Part shown: piece after piece, positions 1 to 13,800 of the stretch | Layout of the letters: the number at the start of each line of letters is the position of its first letter | Position numbering within the stretch: the first letter of the stretch is position 1 | Source: Bicyclus anynana | Taxonomy: Eukaryota; Arthropoda; Insecta; Lepidoptera; Nymphalidae | Direction of reading: 5' to 3' | DNA: 64,000 bases | Assembly: GCF_947172395.1 (NCBI RefSeq) | Contig: NC_069100.1 | Span: 14,722,109-14,786,108, forward strand | Notes under the pieces: generated by a model | Seen by the model: the letters and a program-made list of their open reading frames with translations, nothing else | What the model was told of the DNA's origin: nothing | Databases searched by the model: none | Made by a program: the position numbers and the translations under genes

Positions 1-99
1 AAACAATTTATCTACGCATGCGCGTTTTCCAGCATTCTAAATATGAAATGAATATGGATTGTGAATGTAGATGTAGATGGCCAAACCTTCTTCATAATT

Positions 100-320
100 A
101 TCAACCCATATTCGGCTCACTGCTGAGCTTGAGTCTCCTCTCAGAATGAGAGGGGTTAGGCCAATAGTCCACCACGCTGGATTTGTAGACTTCACACACG
201 CAGAGAATTTAGAAAATTCTCTGGTATGTAGGTTTCCTCACAATGTTTGAGACATATATATTTAATTTCTTATAATGCACACAACTGAAAAGGTCATATC
301 CATTGGGCTATCACGGCTCG
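100..320 (-). mobile_element. tRNA-derived SINE, family A, internally deleted
   Basis: Reading on the minus strand, it has the head (cgtgatagcccaatgg), then the body (ttaagaaatt, cctacataccagag, ccagcgtggtggactattgg) and the tail (gccgaatatgggttg). The B-box segment present in other copies (for example 62,229-62,512) is missing. Confidence 0.75.
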
Positions 321-1074
321 CCGGAAGGGTTATTCCACATATTCGCTGTTTTTATTAGAAATTTTGATTCGAAACGTTTTGTTTGTGTTGACTGGACATC
401 GACAACAAAAGGATGCTGTAATTCAATTTAAGAATGGAGGGGCTAGATTGATAAATTCTTTGAAAGTGTGTCTACTTTACAAAGTCTGTTTGACTTTAAA
501 TAATTACATTGGGAGATAATCCACTAGTCGGCCGTGTCAGAAACGGAACGTGATTGAAATAATTCAAACGTGTTGCAATATTATCGGATTATTAATCAAT
601 AAATCTGTTCAAATTCAATGCTCAATTGAAGATTATTTACAGATTATACCAAAATTATCAAAGTGCAGCCGTAGGATGTTTGAAACGCCAAATCAAATTT
701 CAATTTCAAGTTTAACCTTATCCGTCCGTATCTCTATCGATTGACTCATCATTTTCATATGAAAAGTTGCCGGAACTAACAATTAGTTTACCTAAGGTCA
801 GGTATAAAATAAATAACATTAATCAGAATTACAATTATCTTTTACGACAGATTGTAATAGTACATTAGGTCGATTGCTTTCTAGCAATTTAGTGTTAAAT
901 TAAAAAAGTCATTGCTTTTTTTACTTTTGTCATTTCTGATATGAAAAGAAAAATAAAAAATTTTTTTTCGTGGATATACCAGATTCAGTGAAATTGTGTA
1001 TTACATTTTACTAATTTTCGGCTTTACACAAAAAAGGGACGAAGTCTGGGCCCGTATCAAGACGATAAAATATA

Positions 1075-1233
1075 TATAAAATATAGCCTATAGCCTTCCT
1101 CGATAAATGGGCTATCTAACACTGAAAGAATTTTTCAAATCGGACCAGTAGTTCCTGATAATCTCAGGAACTACTGGTCTGATTTGAAAAATTCAAACAA
1201 ACAAACTCTTTAGCTTTATAATATTAGTGTAGA
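1075..1233 (-). mobile_element. Helitron-like non-autonomous repeat, truncated, with inverted duplication
   Basis: It shares sequence with 49,327-49,525 in opposite orientation: the start 'tactaatattataaagct', the 'gtttgtttgtttgaa' block, and the 'gataaatgggctatc' block. The class is inferred from the CTAGT-type end of other copies; no Helitron protein is present. Confidence 0.5.
1128..1194. repeat. 31-bp inverted repeat, 5-nt loop
   Basis: Left arm 1,128-1,158 and right arm 1,164-1,194 are complementary with one mismatch. The copy of the same repeat at 49,327-49,525 has only one arm. Confidence 0.9.
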
Positions 1234-1476
1234 TGTGGCGAAGAACGAAATACACACACACCACATATAAGTATCTACAATCTATATAGCACCCGTGCGA
1301 TGCCCGGGCGGGTCACTAGTTAATTTATAAATTGAAATACGAGTAGGTAGGGGCCTTAACACGAATTTTGCCATGTGGATGTTTTACTGTGACGACAACG
1401 CGATGTGAGCTATTTTTTCGCTCACTGAGCGTTTTCGATCTTTGAGCGTAACACATAATTTACTGTTATTTTATAG

Positions 1477-1899
1477 GTCTGCAACTGGCCACAAGCGGTC
1501 GACTGCACGCCATCAACAACAACCACGGGTTCAACAACAACAACAACGAGTGCCCCAACAACAACAACAACAACAACGACGCCGAGTACACCACTACCAA
1601 CAACAACAACAACTACACCAGAACCAACAACGACTACACCGACAACAACAACTACAACGAGTGCCCCAACAACAACAACGAGTACACCGACAACAACAAC
1701 TACAACGAGCGCACCAACAACAACGCAGTCAACAACTACAACAGATACAGCATGGCTACCTAACGGATGCCCTGCAAGCTTTAACATTCACCATTTGTTA
1801 CCTCACGAGTATGACTGCAATAAATTCTACGTGTGCGAGTATGGTGAAAAGGTTGAGAGGAGTTGCGCTACAGGAACTTACTTTGATCCTATTATACAG
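1477..1899 (+). CDS. Mucin gene 1, exon a (first in window): CBM14 end, short Thr linker, CBM14 start
   Basis: 141 codons, phase 0 at both ends. It opens with VCNWPQAVDC, the last two Cys of a CBM14 domain whose first half is in an exon left of the window. A linker of about 80 residues rich in Thr and Pro follows, then the first part of the next CBM14 (NGCPASFN, YDCNKFYVC, SCATGTYFDPIIQ). The acceptor is TTTATAG and the donor is CAG/GTAATC. The domain finishes in the next exon with VCNWPHAVNC. Confidence 0.85.
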
Positions 1900-4800
1900 G
1901 TAATCTATGTCTTATCTTTACTTATAATAAAAAACTGTCATCATCATCATCATCATCATATCAGCCGATGGACGTCCACTGCAGGACATGGGCCTTTTGT
2001 AGGGACTTCCAAACATCACGATACTGAGCAACCTGCATCCAGCGAATCCCTGCGACTCGCTTGATGTCGTCAGTCCACCTGGTGGGGGGTCGACTAACAC
2101 TGCTCTTTCTAGTGCGGGGTCGCTATTCCAGCACTTTGCAACCCCAACGTCCATCGGCTCTTCGAGCTATGTGCCCCGCCCATTCCAATTCAGCTTCGCA
2201 ACTCTAAATAAAACTGTAACAGGTCCAATTCTGTATATTGAAGATTTTTTTTTCAATTTTTTCTTTTGTCTGTCTGTTTGAATTAATATTGACAATGCAT
2301 CGCGCTGAAACTAATAAATGAATTTCAATAAAACACGGCATGATTTAAGACAATAATCCGATGAAGGTTATAGGATACTTTTTGCCGCGAAAATAAAATC
2401 AGATGAGGTTAAAACAGGGATGAAAAGTATTTAATTTATGAAGTTACATTTGTAAAAACTAATATGTGTGATACCAAAAAAATACCAAACAGAATGCATT
2501 CCAAGATCTTTCCAAATTCTACCCCGAATGGATTAAAAAGGGTTTAATGTTTTTATTTTAAATAATGTTCGTTTATGTTTTGAGTTACGAGTGTACTGAG
2601 TGAGTTATGTTTTATTTTCTATTTTATTTATGTTTTTTGATATCCATTGTTTGTGTTTGCCAACTTAAAACTTTCTTTTTTCTTTCTTTCTTTCTTATGT
2701 TGTAATTATTTGGAATCGGAGAATGACCGAGTATATTTACCACTGTTTTCTTGGCATTTGTTGAAGTAATAATAAATCATGGCACTTCTATAGTCTTCTA
2801 TTGTGTGTTCTAGCAAAGGTACTCGTAGCATAGTTATTAACAATACAAGTTTTACAACAATATAATTAAATAAAATATTTTCCAGGTATGTAACTGGCCA
2901 CACGCGGTAAATTGTACATCAAGCACGGTAAGACCGCCAACAACTACAACAACAACGACTGAAGAGGCATCTACAACAACCAGTACTACGACTACTACCA
3001 CAACAGGAGCTCCACCAACCTATCCTAGTACTGAAGTTCCAACGACAACTGAAGAGGCGTCTACGACAACCAGTACTACGACTACTACCACAACAGTAGC
3101 TCCTCCAACCTATCCTAGTACTGAAGTTCCAACGACAACTGAAGAGGCGTCTACGACAACCAGTACTACGACTACTACCACAACAGGAGCTCCACCAACC
3201 TATCCTAGTACTGAAGTTCCAACGACAACTGAAGAGGCGTCTACGACAACCAGCACTACCACAACAGTAGCTCCACCAACCTATCCTAGTACTGAAGTTC
3301 CAACGACAACAGAAGAGGCGTCTACGACAACCAGTACTACGACTACTACCACAACAGTAGCTCCTCCAACCTATCCTAGTACTGAAGTTCCAACGACAAC
3401 TGAAGAGGCGACTACGACAACCAGTACTACCAAAACAGTAGCTCCACCAACCTATCCTAGTACTGAAGTTCCAACGACAACTGAAGCGGCGTCTACGACA
3501 ACCAGTATTACCAGTACTACCACAACAGTAGCTCCACCAACCTATCCTAGTACTGAAGTTCCAACGACAACTAAAGAGGCGTCTACGACAACCAGTACTA
3601 CGACTACTACCACAACAGTAGCTCCTCCAACCTATCCTAGTACTGAAGTTCCAACGACAACAGAAGAGGCGTCTACGACAACCAGTACTACCACAACAGT
3701 AGCTCCACCAACCTATCCTAGTACTGAAGTTCCAACGACAACTGAAGAGGCGTCTACGACAACCAGTACTACGACTACTACCACAACAGTAGCTCCACCA
3801 ACCTATCCTAGTACTGAAGTTCCAACAACAACTGAAGAGACGTCTACGACAGCCAGTACTACAACTACTACCACAACAGTAGCTCCTCCAACCTATCCTA
3901 GTACTGAAGTTCCAACGACAACTGAAGAGGCGTCTACGACAACCAGTACTACCACAACAGTAGCTCCACCAACCTATCCTAGTACTGAAGTTCCAACGAC
4001 AACTGAAGAGGCGTCTACGACAACCAGTACTACCAGTACTACCACAACAGTGGCTCCACCAACCTATCCTAGTACTGAATTTCCAACGACAACAGAAGAG
4101 GCGTCTACGACAACCAGTACTTCCAGTACTACCACAACAGTGGCTCCACCAACCTATCCTAGTACTGAAGTTCCAACGACAACTGAAGAGGTGACTACGA
4201 CAACCAGTACTACCACAACAGTAGCTCCACCAACCTATCCTAGTACCGAAGTTCCAACGACAACTGAAGAGGCGTCTACGACAACCAGTACTACCACAAC
4301 AGTGGCTCCACCAACCTATCCTAGTACTGAAGTTCCAACGACAACTGAAGAGGTGACTACGACAACCAGTACTACCACAACAGTAGCTCCACCAACCTAT
4401 CCTAGTACTGAAGTTCCAACGACAACAGAAGAGGCGTCTACGACAACCAGTACTACGACTACTACCACAACAGTAGCTCCTCCAACCTATCCTAGTACTG
4501 AAGTTCCAACGACAACTGAAGAGGCGACTACGACAACCAGTACTACCAGTACTACCACAACAGTAGCTCCTCCAACCTATCCTAGTACTGAAGTTCCAAC
4601 GACAACTGAAGAGGCGTCTACGACAGCCAGTACTACGACTACTACCACAACAGTAGCTCCTCCAACCTATCCTAGTACCGAAGTTCCAACGACAACTGAA
4701 GAGGCGTCTACGACAACCAGTACTACGACTACTACCACAACAGTAGCTCCACCAACCTATCCTAGTACTGAAGCTCCAACGACAACTGAAGAGGCGTCTA

Positions 4801-7800
4801 CGACAACCAGTACTACCACAACAGTGGCTCCACCAACCTATCCTAGTACTGAAGCTCCAACGACAACTGAAGAGGCGTCTACGACAACCAGTACTACGAC
4901 TACTACCACAACAGTAGCTCCACCAACCTATCCTAGTACTGAAGTTCCAACGACAACTGAAGAAGCGTCTACGACAACCAGTTCTACCAGTACTACCACA
5001 ACAGTGGCTCCACCGACCTATCCTAGTACTGAAGTTCCAACGACAACTGAAGAGGTGACTACGACAACCAGTACTACCACAACAGTAGCTCCACCAACCT
5101 ATCCTAGTACTGAAGTTCCAACGACAACAGAAGAGGCGTCTACGACAACCAGTACTACCACAACAGTAGCTCCACCAACCTATCCTAGTACCGAAGTTCC
5201 AACGACAACTGAAGAGGCGTCTACGACAACCAGTACTACCAGTACTACCACAACAGTAGCTCCACCAACCTATCCTAGTACTGAAGTTCCAACGACAACT
5301 GAAGAGGCGTCTACGACAACCAGTACTACCAGTACTACCACAACAGTAGCTCCACCAACCTATCCTAGTACTGAAGTTCCAACGACAACTGAAGAGGCGT
5401 CTACGACAACCAGTACTACCAGTACTACCACAACAGTGGCTCCACCAACCTATCCTAGTACTGAAGTTCCAACGACAACTGAAGAGGTGACTACGACAAC
5501 CAGTACTACCACAACAGCTGCTCCTCCAACCCCTCCTAGTACTGAAGTTCCAACGACAACTGAAGAGGTGTCTACGCCAACCAGTACTACCAGTACTACC
5601 ACAACAGTAGCTCCACCAACCTATCCTAGTACTGATGTTCCAACAACAACTGAAGAGGCGTCTACGACAACCAGTACTACAACTACTACTGAAGTTCCAA
5701 CGACAACTGAAGAGGCGTCTACGACAACCAGTACTACGACTACTACCACAACAGTAGCTCCTCCAACCTATCCTAGTACCGAAGTTCCAACGACAACTGA
5801 AGAGGCGTCTACGACAACCAGTACTACCAGTACTACCACAACAGTAGCTCCTCCAACCTATCCTAGTACTGAAGTTCCAACGACAACTGAAGAGGCGTCT
5901 ACGACAACCAGTACTACCAGTACTACCACAACAGTGGCTCCACCAACCTATCCTAGTACTGAAGTTCCAACGACAACTGAAGAGGTGACTACGACAACCA
6001 GTACTACCACAACAGTAGCTCCACCAACCTATCCTAGTACTGAAGTTCCAACGACAACAGAAGAGGCGTCTACGACAACCAGTACTACGACTACTACCAC
6101 AACAGTGGCTCCACCAACCTATCCTAGTACTGAAGTTCCAACGACAACTGAAGAGGTGACTACGACAACCAGTACCACCACAACAGTAACTCCACCAACC
6201 TATCCTAGTACTGAAGTTCCAACGACAACTGAAGAGGCGACTACGACAACCAGTACTACCAGTACTACCACAACAGTAGCTCCTCCAACCTATCCTAGTA
6301 CTGAAGTTCCAACGACAACTGAAGAGGCGTCTACGACAACCAGTACTACGACTACTACCACAACAGTAGCTCCACCAACCTATCCTAGTACTGAAGTTCC
6401 AACGACAACTGAAGAGGCGTCTACGACAACCAGTACTACGACTACTACCACAACAGTAGCTCCACCAACCTATCCTAGTACTGAAGTTCCAACGACAACT
6501 GAAGAGGCGACTACGACAACCAGTACTACCAGTACTACCACAACAGTAGCTCCTCCAACCTATCCTAGTACTGAAGTTCCAACGACAACTGAAGAGGCGT
6601 CTACGACAACCAGTACTACGACTACTACCACAACAGTAGCTCCTCCAACCTATCCTAGTACCGAAGTTCCAACGACAACTGAAGAGGCGTCTACGACAAC
6701 CAGTACTACAACTACTACTGCAGTTCCAACGACAACTGAAGAGGCGTCTACGACAACCAGTACTACGACTACTACCACAACAGTAGCTCCACCAACCTAT
6801 CCTAGTACTGAAGTTCCAACGACAACTGAAGAAGCGTCTACGACAACCAGTACTACCAGTACTACCACAACAGTGGCTCCACCGACCTATCCTAGTACCG
6901 AAGTTCCAACGACAACTGAAGAGGCGTCTACGACAACCAGTACTACCAGTACTACCACAACAGTGGCTCCACCAACCTATCCTAGTACTGAAGTTCCAAC
7001 GACAACTGAAGAGGTGACTACGACAACCAGTACCACCACAACAGTAGCTCCTCCAACCTATCCTAGTACTGAAGTTCCAACGACAACTGAAGAGGCGACT
7101 ACGACAACCAGTACTACCAGTACTACCACAACAGTAGCTCCTCCAACCTATCCTAGTACTGCAGTTCCAACGACAACTGAAGAGGCGTCTACGACAACCA
7201 GTACTACGACTACTACCACAACAGTAGCTCCACCAACCTATCCTAGTACTGAAGTTCCAACGACAACTGAAGAGGCGACTACGACAACCAGTACTACCAG
7301 TACTACCACAACAGTAGCTCCTCCAACCTATCCTAGTACTGAAGTTCCAACGACAACTGAAGAGGCGTCTACGACAACCAGTACTACGACTACTACCACA
7401 ACAGTAGCTCCTCCAACCTATCCTAGTACCGAAGTTCCAACGACAACTGAAGAGGCGTCTACGACAACCAGTACTACCAGTACTACCACAACAGTAGCTC
7501 CACCAACCTATCCTAGTACTGAAGTTCCAACGACAACTGAAGAGGCGTCTACGACAACCAGTACTACGACTACTACCACAACAGTAGCTCCACCAACCTA
7601 TCCTAGTACTGAAGTTCCAACGACAACTGAAGAGACGTCTACGACAGCCAGTACTACAACTACTACCACAACAGTAGCTCCTCCAACCTATCCTAGTACT
7701 GAAGTTCCAACGACAACTGAAGAGGCGTCTACGACAACCAGTACTACGACTACTACCACAACAGTAGCTCCACCAACCTATCCTAGTACTGAAGTTCCAA

Positions 7801-10800
7801 CGACAACTGAAGAAGCGTCTACGACAACCAGTACTACCAGTACTACCACAACAGTGGCTCCACCGACCTATCCTAGTACCGAAGTTCCAACGACAACTGA
7901 AGAGGCGTCTACGACAACCAGTACTACCAGTACTACCACAACAGTGGCTCCACCAACCTATCCTAGTACTGAAGTTCCAACGACAACTGAAGAGGTGACT
8001 ACGACAACCAGTACCACCACAACAGTAGCTCCTCCAACCTATCCTAGTACTGAAGTTCCAACGACAACTGAAGAGGCGACTACGACAACCAGTACTACCA
8101 GTACTACCACAACAGTAGCTCCTCCAACCTATCCTAGTACTGAAGTTCCAACGACAACTGAAGAGGCGTCTACGACAACCAGTACTACGACTACTACCAC
8201 AACAGTAGCTCCACCAACCTATCCTAGTACTGAAGTTCCAACGACAACTGAAGAGGCGACTACGACAACCAGTACTACCAGTACTACCACAACAGTAGCT
8301 CCTCCAACCTATCCTAGTACTGAAGTTCCAACGACAACTGAAGAGGCGTCTACGACAACCAGTACTACGACTACTACCACAACAGTAGCTCCTCCAACCT
8401 ATCCTAGTACCGAAGTTCCAACGACAACTGAAGAGGCGTCTACGACAACCAGTACTACCAGTACTACCACAACAGTAGCTCCACCAACCTATCCTAGTAC
8501 TGAAGTTCCAACGACAACTGAAGAGGCGTCTACGACAACCAGTACTACGACTACTACCACAACAGTAGCTCCACCAACCTATCCTAGTACTGAAGTTCCA
8601 ACGACAACTGAAGAGACGTCTACGACAGCCAGTACTACAACTACTACCACAACAGTAGCTCCTCCAACCTATCCTAGTACTGAAGTTCCAACGACAACTG
8701 AAGAGGCGTCTACGACAACCAGTACTACGACTAGTATCACAACAGTAGCTCCACCAACCTATCCTAGTACTGAAGTTCCAACGACAACTGAAGAGGCGTC
8801 TACGACAACCAGTACTACCAGTACTACCACAACAGTAGCTCCACCAACCTATCCTAGTACTGAAGTTCCAACGACAACTGAAGAGGCGTCTACGACAACC
8901 AGTACTACAACTACTACTGCAGTTCCAACGACAACTGAAGAGGCGTCTACGACAACCAGTACTACAACTACTACTGAAGTTCCAACGACAACTGAAGAGG
9001 CGTCTACGACAACCAGTACTACGACTACTACCACAACAGCTGCTCCTCCAACCCCTCCTAGTACTGAGGTTCCAACGACAACTGAAGAGGTGTCTACGAC
9101 AACCAGTACTACCAGTACTACCACAACAGTAGCTCCACCAACCTATCCTAGTACTGATGTTCCAACAACAACTGAAGAGGCGTCTACTACAACCAGTACT
9201 ACAACTACTACTGAAGTTCCAACGACAACTGAAGAGGCGTCTACGACAACCAGTACTACGACTACTACCACAACAGTAGCTCCTCCAACCTATCCTAGTA
9301 CTGAAGTTCCAACGACAACTGAAGAGGCGTCTACGACAACCAGTACAACGACTACTACCACAACATTAGCTCCACCAACCTATCCTAGTACTGAAGTTCC
9401 AACGACAACTGAAGAGGCGTCTACGACAACCAGTACTACAACTACTACTGAAGTTCCAACGACAACTGAAGAGGCGTCTACGACAACAAGTACTACGACT
9501 ACTACCACAACAGCTGCTCCTCCAACCCCTCCTAGTACTGAAGTTCCAACGACAACTGAAGAGGTGTCTACGACAACCAGTACTACCAGTACTACCACAA
9601 CAGTAGCTCCACCAACCTATCCTAGTACTGATGTTCCAACAACAACTGAAGAGGCGTCTACGACAACCAGTACTACAACTACTACTGAAGTTCCAACGAC
9701 AACTGAAGAGGCGTCTACGACAACCAGTACTACGACTACTACCACAACAGTAGCTCCTCCAACCTATCCTAGTACCGAAGTTCCAACGACAACTGAAGAG
9801 GCGTCTACGACAACCAGTACTACCAGTACTACCACAACAGTAGCTCCTCCAACCTATCCTAGTACTGAAGTTCCAACGACAACTGCAGAGGCGTCTACGA
9901 CAACCAGTACTACGACTACTACCACAACAGTAGCTCCTCCAACCCCTCCTAGTACTGAAGTTCCAACGACAACTGAAGAGGCGTCTACGACAACCAGTAC
10001 AACGACTACTACCACAACATTAGCTCCACCAACCTATCCTAGTACTGAAGTTCCAACGACAACTGAAGAGGCGTCTACGACAACCAGTACTACAACTACT
10101 ACTGAAGTTCCAACGACAACTGAAGAGGCGTCTACGACAACCAGTACTACGACTAATACCACAACAGCTGCTCCTCCAACCCCTCCTAGTACTGAAGTTC
10201 CAACGACAACTGAAGAGGTGTCTACGACAACCAGTACTACCAGTACTACCACAACAGTAGCTCCACCAACCTATCCTAGTACTGATGTTCCAAAAACAAC
10301 TGAAGAGGCGTCTACGACAACCAGTACTACGACTACTACCACAACAGTAGCTCCTCCAACCTATCCTAGTACTGAAGTTCCAACGACAACTGAAGAGGCG
10401 TCTACGACAACCAGTACTACGACTACTACCACAACAGTAGCTCCTCCAACCTATCCTAGTACTGAAGCTCCAACGACAACTGAAGAGGCGTCTACGACAA
10501 CCAGTACTACCACAACAGTGGCTCCACCAACCTATCCTAGTACTGAAGCTCCAACGACAACTGAAGAGGCGTCTACGACAACCAGTACTACGACTACTAC
10601 CACAACAGTAGCTCCTCCAACCTATCCTAGTACTGAAGCTCCAACGACAACTGAAGAGGCGTCTACGACAACCAGTACTACCACAACTGTGGCTCCACCA
10701 ACCTATCCTAGTACTGAAGCTCCAACGACAACTGAAGAGGCGTCTACGACAACCAGTACTACGACTACTACCACAACAGTAGCTCCACCAACCACTCCTA

Positions 10801-13800
10801 CAACTGAGGAGATTCCAACGACAACAGAGGCATCTGTTACGAAAGAGATTCCTACAACAACGAGTACTCCAAGTATCACGACCACTCTACCGCCTCAAAC
10901 TACATCAACGTCTCAAGATGTTCCAACAACAACGGAAGTGGTGACCACTGAAAAGGAGAGAACAACAACAGAGGAGGTGTCATCAACAGTGACAACCGAA
11001 ATGGACAAAGTTTCTACCACAACTGGCACTATAACCACTGAATCGCCATCAACAACAACTACAGTGACAATTGAAACTACAACCCCTGGCATATGCCCAC
11101 CAGGATTCTTTGGAAATATTCCTCACCCTTACCTTTGCGACTATTATTACTTGTGCCTTGGAGGGGTTGCCACATTGCTTACGTGCGCTGCAGGATTCGA
11201 ATTCGACCCTGTTACCGCGGTAAGTTGATTTAATTTTTAATTTTCTTTATCGTAATCATGGAATAGCATGCTATTGAAGGAAGAATTATCTTTTATTTTT
11301 ATTTTTAAATATTCAAACGCTTTACTGCGATATCATTAAATGTTAAATGTCTCAGATACAGTCACACTAAGTTTCATGTATCAACTCACTTTTGGGCTAA
11401 TAATGTTTCCCAAAAATTACTTAGATAAAAGAAATGCTCAATAATTTGAAATAAAGGATTCAAATTCAGGACCTCGTGTTTTCGACAGTGCTAGTCTTAG
11501 GAGGCCTAGGCAGACGGACTAGCAGACTGTATAATTGTAATAGATTCACTATACATAACTATTAATATTTCCAAAGTTTTATAATAAGGATATAATTACA
11601 GTTATTGTGGCAACACGTAAAAATGTGACCTGTGGAAATAATACATTATTAAAATACAATGTATTCAATTGAAATATCTTAAATTAATATTTTTCATTTT
11701 ACAGCAATGTGTCCTGATTTCCGAGAACGGGTGTTTTGCCGGCCAAGGCAAATGGCCTCCAACAACAACAGGACCTTTATTGACAACAACAGTGGAGGGT
11801 CCAATAACAACAGATGAATCAACAAGTACAACTCTGCCAACATCAACTTTACCTCCTCAGATTACGACAGAGGAGGTTTCAATAACAACAGAGGAAGCCA
11901 CTACATCCAGTTCTACTTCTACTTTTTCACCGTCTACCGTACCTCCTCAGACCACAACAGTAGAGGTTTCAACGACCACAGAGGAAGTCACAACAAGCAG
12001 TACTACTACAACAACTATATCACCATCAACCTTACCTCCTCAAACAACAATAACTACTGAAGAGGTTCCAACGACGACGGAGAATATGACTACAGAAGAA
12101 GTCTTTACTACAATTAGTACTACTACTCTACAACCTTCAACCTTACCTCCCCAAACCACGACGGAGGAAGTTCCAACAACAACAGAGGAAGTCACCACAT
12201 CTAGCACTACAACAACTACTCTTTCACCTCCAACGTTACCCCCTCAGACCACAATAACAGATGAGGTTCCAACAACAACAGAGGAAGTCACTACATCTAG
12301 CACGACTACGACTACTCTTTCACCTCCAACGTCACCCCCTCAGACCACAATAACAGATGAAGTTCCAACAACAACAGAGGAAGTCACTACATCTAGCACG
12401 ACTACGACTACTCTTTCACCTCCAACGTCACCCCCTCAGACCACAATAACAGATGAAGTTCCAACAACAACAGAGGAAGTCACTACATCTAGCACGACTA
12501 CGACTACTCTTTCATCTCCAACGTTACCCCCTCAGACCACAATAACAGATGAGGTTCCAACAACAACAGAAGAAATTATAACAAGCAGTACTATTACAAC
12601 ACCCTTATCTACTACAACAACTACAGTAGAGATTTCCACAACAGACCTACCAACAACAACACCAAGTACGACACCTGCTGGTATATGCCCGCCAGGCTTC
12701 TTTGGCAACGTTCCTCACCCTTACCTTTGCGACAAATATTACTTGTGTCTTGGAGGCGTGGCCACATTACTGTCGTGTGCTGCAGGCTTCGAATTCGACC
12801 CTGTTACTGCGGTAAGTAGTTTTATTTAATTTTTTTTATTAATTTTATTTATGGCATACAGTAGGCGATATCCTTTTAAGGTTCCGAATTTGTTCAACGA
12901 CCTTTCAATTTTAGTTTAATTAGGTTTCTTTGAGTTAGAAGAATATTTATGGTAGGTATAGTATTAATATATACAGGCAATAAGGAGAAGTTTATACTAG
13001 AAGTGACTAATAATTGTGATCATTGATATTTTAAAAACTATGACATGACATTCTCTTTTATTGTTTTTTTTGGAAAGTTATATTGTTTCTCTTTTGTAGC
13101 TTTTATAGTTTAATATTCTTATATTTTAATATTCTTAATATTGACCCTACGTTTATATATATTTTGCACGCCTATAACGGCAAACCATGTTCGGATCGAA
13201 ATGTATGTTTCATTTTATAATCAAGGTAACCCATGTTTATTATTGTTATATTATCATCAATTAGTCATTTAAATATTTGCATAAAACGTGTGGACAACAT
13301 GACAGCAATTTAAAACATAGATTTTTTATTCAATGACTCACTTAATGTTTTAAGTGATGACGCATCTAAGACGGAAACGGGTTTACTTAGAAGAGGTACA
13401 AGTAAATTCTACCCATACCTCTGATGGTTTTTTATCCAGCATCGTACCGGTACAATAAATCACTTAGCGGTACGCCTTTAACCGCTTGGGTGATAACTAG
13501 CCGATCCCTAGGTACGAGTATCACTAGACCTGACATAAGCCGCCAATTTAGAAAATATAAAACCCGACCCTGACTGACCCGAGCTGGAAATAGAATCCAG
13601 GACTTTCCTTTTAAGAACCAGAGCACTATCAATTGCGCAGGAGATGTCATCAAAAATATTAGGTGATTTGGTTTTTTTCTAAGTTTTATACCAAGAATAT
13701 TTACAGCGAACTTTTGCAGCACGTATAAATTTAACATTTGCGTAAAATACATATTTAATTAAAATAAAAAGTAGATTTAATTGAAATATCTTGATTTTTA

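Larger units (their letters stand above)
1..1476 (+). other. Intron of mucin gene 1 (left part) with SINE and palindromic repeat
   Basis: No credible coding exon is visible. The stretch contains a minus-oriented tRNA-derived SINE (100-320), a minus-oriented Helitron-like repeat (about 1,075-1,233) that carries a 31-bp hairpin, and otherwise AT-rich single-copy DNA. Confidence 0.55.

Noticed and set aside
1442..1903. Gln-rich and Arg-rich alternative frame over exon a
   Set aside because: The Thr-rich frame joins the CBM14 halves in frame with both splice sites; the Gln frame is its shifted shadow.
8849..10885. Val-rich open frames on the minus strand across the mucin repeat
   Set aside because: They are the reverse of Thr-codon repeats (ACA/ACT read as TGT/AGT frames giving GTT/GTG), with no independent start, splice or domain signal.
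4050..11228. A separate gene starting at GTG 4,050
   Set aside because: The frame is open upstream to the splice acceptor at 2,885 and the repeat continues unbroken, so 4,050 is just the first GTG inside a longer exon.
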